A stretch of 64,000 bases of DNA, from positions 62,001 through 126,000 of the forward strand of contig NZ_JAKSYM010000226.1 of NCBI RefSeq assembly GCF_022829545.1, in the 5' to 3' direction. This DNA is from Methylobacterium sp. J-030. Its GTDB lineage: Bacteria > Pseudomonadota > Alphaproteobacteria > Rhizobiales > Beijerinckiaceae. Below the pieces are notes generated by a model. It saw nothing but the letters and a program-made list of their open reading frames with translations, had not been told where the DNA came from and searched no databases. Shown here in pieces: positions 63,935-64,000 of the stretch (position 1 is its first letter; each line of letters starts with the position of its first letter). The translations under genes were made by a program, and so were the position numbers.

Positions 63935-64000
63935 CAGCGGTATCTTTCAGGAGCGGATCGAACTTGCCGGCGCGGTCGAGGGCATAGAGGTCGTCGCAGC
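63927..64000 (-). CDS. grxC: Glutaredoxin 3 (3' end only)
   Basis: The last ~23 codons of a gene on the minus strand read CDDLYALDRAGKFDPLLKDTADA, the end of alphaproteobacterial GrxC (typically GGCDDLYALDRAG-LDPLL). The rest of the gene is outside the window. It overlaps the nitrilase-family start by 8 bases. The order grxC, nitrilase family, DUF1178 is common in Rhizobiales and supports the call. Only a short segment is visible. Confidence 0.75.
   Translation of the reverse strand, partial: CDDLYALDRAGKFDPLLKDTADA

Overview
The window is high-GC (roughly 70%) alphaproteobacterial chromosome, most consistent with Methylobacterium or a close Hyphomicrobiales relative. The grounds are the syntenic block proA-nadD-rsfS-rlmH-envC-ctpA-yibQ-rppH, a MucR/Ros-type regulator, a phasin, large NAD-glutamate dehydrogenase, a GGAAC-N17-CGTT general-stress (EcfG-type) promoter, CtrA-like boxes and scattered ~110-bp imperfect palindromic repeats of the kind common in this order. 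No rRNA, CRISPR array, insertion sequence or prophage gene is visible. One tRNA gene, tRNA-Leu(CAA), is present.

Layout. (1) 1-13.9 kb: conserved housekeeping and cell-envelope genes (end of proA, nadD, rsfS, rlmH, an EnvC-like LytM activator, ctpA, YibQ-type deacetylase, rppH), then small conserved proteins, a single-domain response regulator, a YoaK-type membrane protein, a WD40 protein, an O-antigen-ligase-like membrane protein and a secreted esterase. (2) 14-18.1 kb: RsmB-type methyltransferase, a small lipoprotein, panE and guaB. (3) 18.1-31.6 kb: a transport-rich stretch with four unrelated MFS transporters, one paired with a MarR regulator that has a clear palindromic operator, and the 1614-residue glutamate dehydrogenase. 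(4) 31.9-36.3 kb: a MucR-like regulator that has lost zinc ligands, an outer-membrane barrel protein, an SDR gene broken by an amber codon, tadA, and a stress pair (csbD, DUF1328). (5) 36.5-41.7 kb: RluB-type pseudouridine synthase with a very long basic Gly/Pro-rich tail, rsmD, cupin, XRE regulator, and an alpha/beta hydrolase coupled to a phasin. (6) 41.9-48.5 kb: acyl-CoA synthetase convergent with a tight operon of acyl-CoA dehydrogenase (ACAD10/11 type), thiolase, SDR, APH-type kinase and DUF6285 protein. (7) 48.6-64 kb: mutL, a CtrA-box-preceded orphan gene, a complete liv-type ABC importer, a dgoK-dgoA pair with a DSD1-type enzyme, an HDAC-family/FAD pair, tRNA-Leu, YqaA/DedA, DsbB, DUF1178, a nitrilase-family gene and the 3' end of a glutaredoxin gene.

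The most interesting system is region 6. Its gene content matches the Pseudomonas putida levulinate (lva) pathway and the mammalian ACAD10/ACAD11 kinase-dehydrogenase fusions, which remove a gamma-hydroxyl by phosphorylating a 4-hydroxyacyl-CoA. Here the kinase, small partner and dehydrogenase are separate genes, and a thiolase is built into the operon. Other notable signals are four intergenic CtrA-like boxes, an exact EcfG-type promoter before csbD, two repeat families (one with copies whose core is inverted), and a repeat copy that appears to supply the start codon of the EnvC-like gene.
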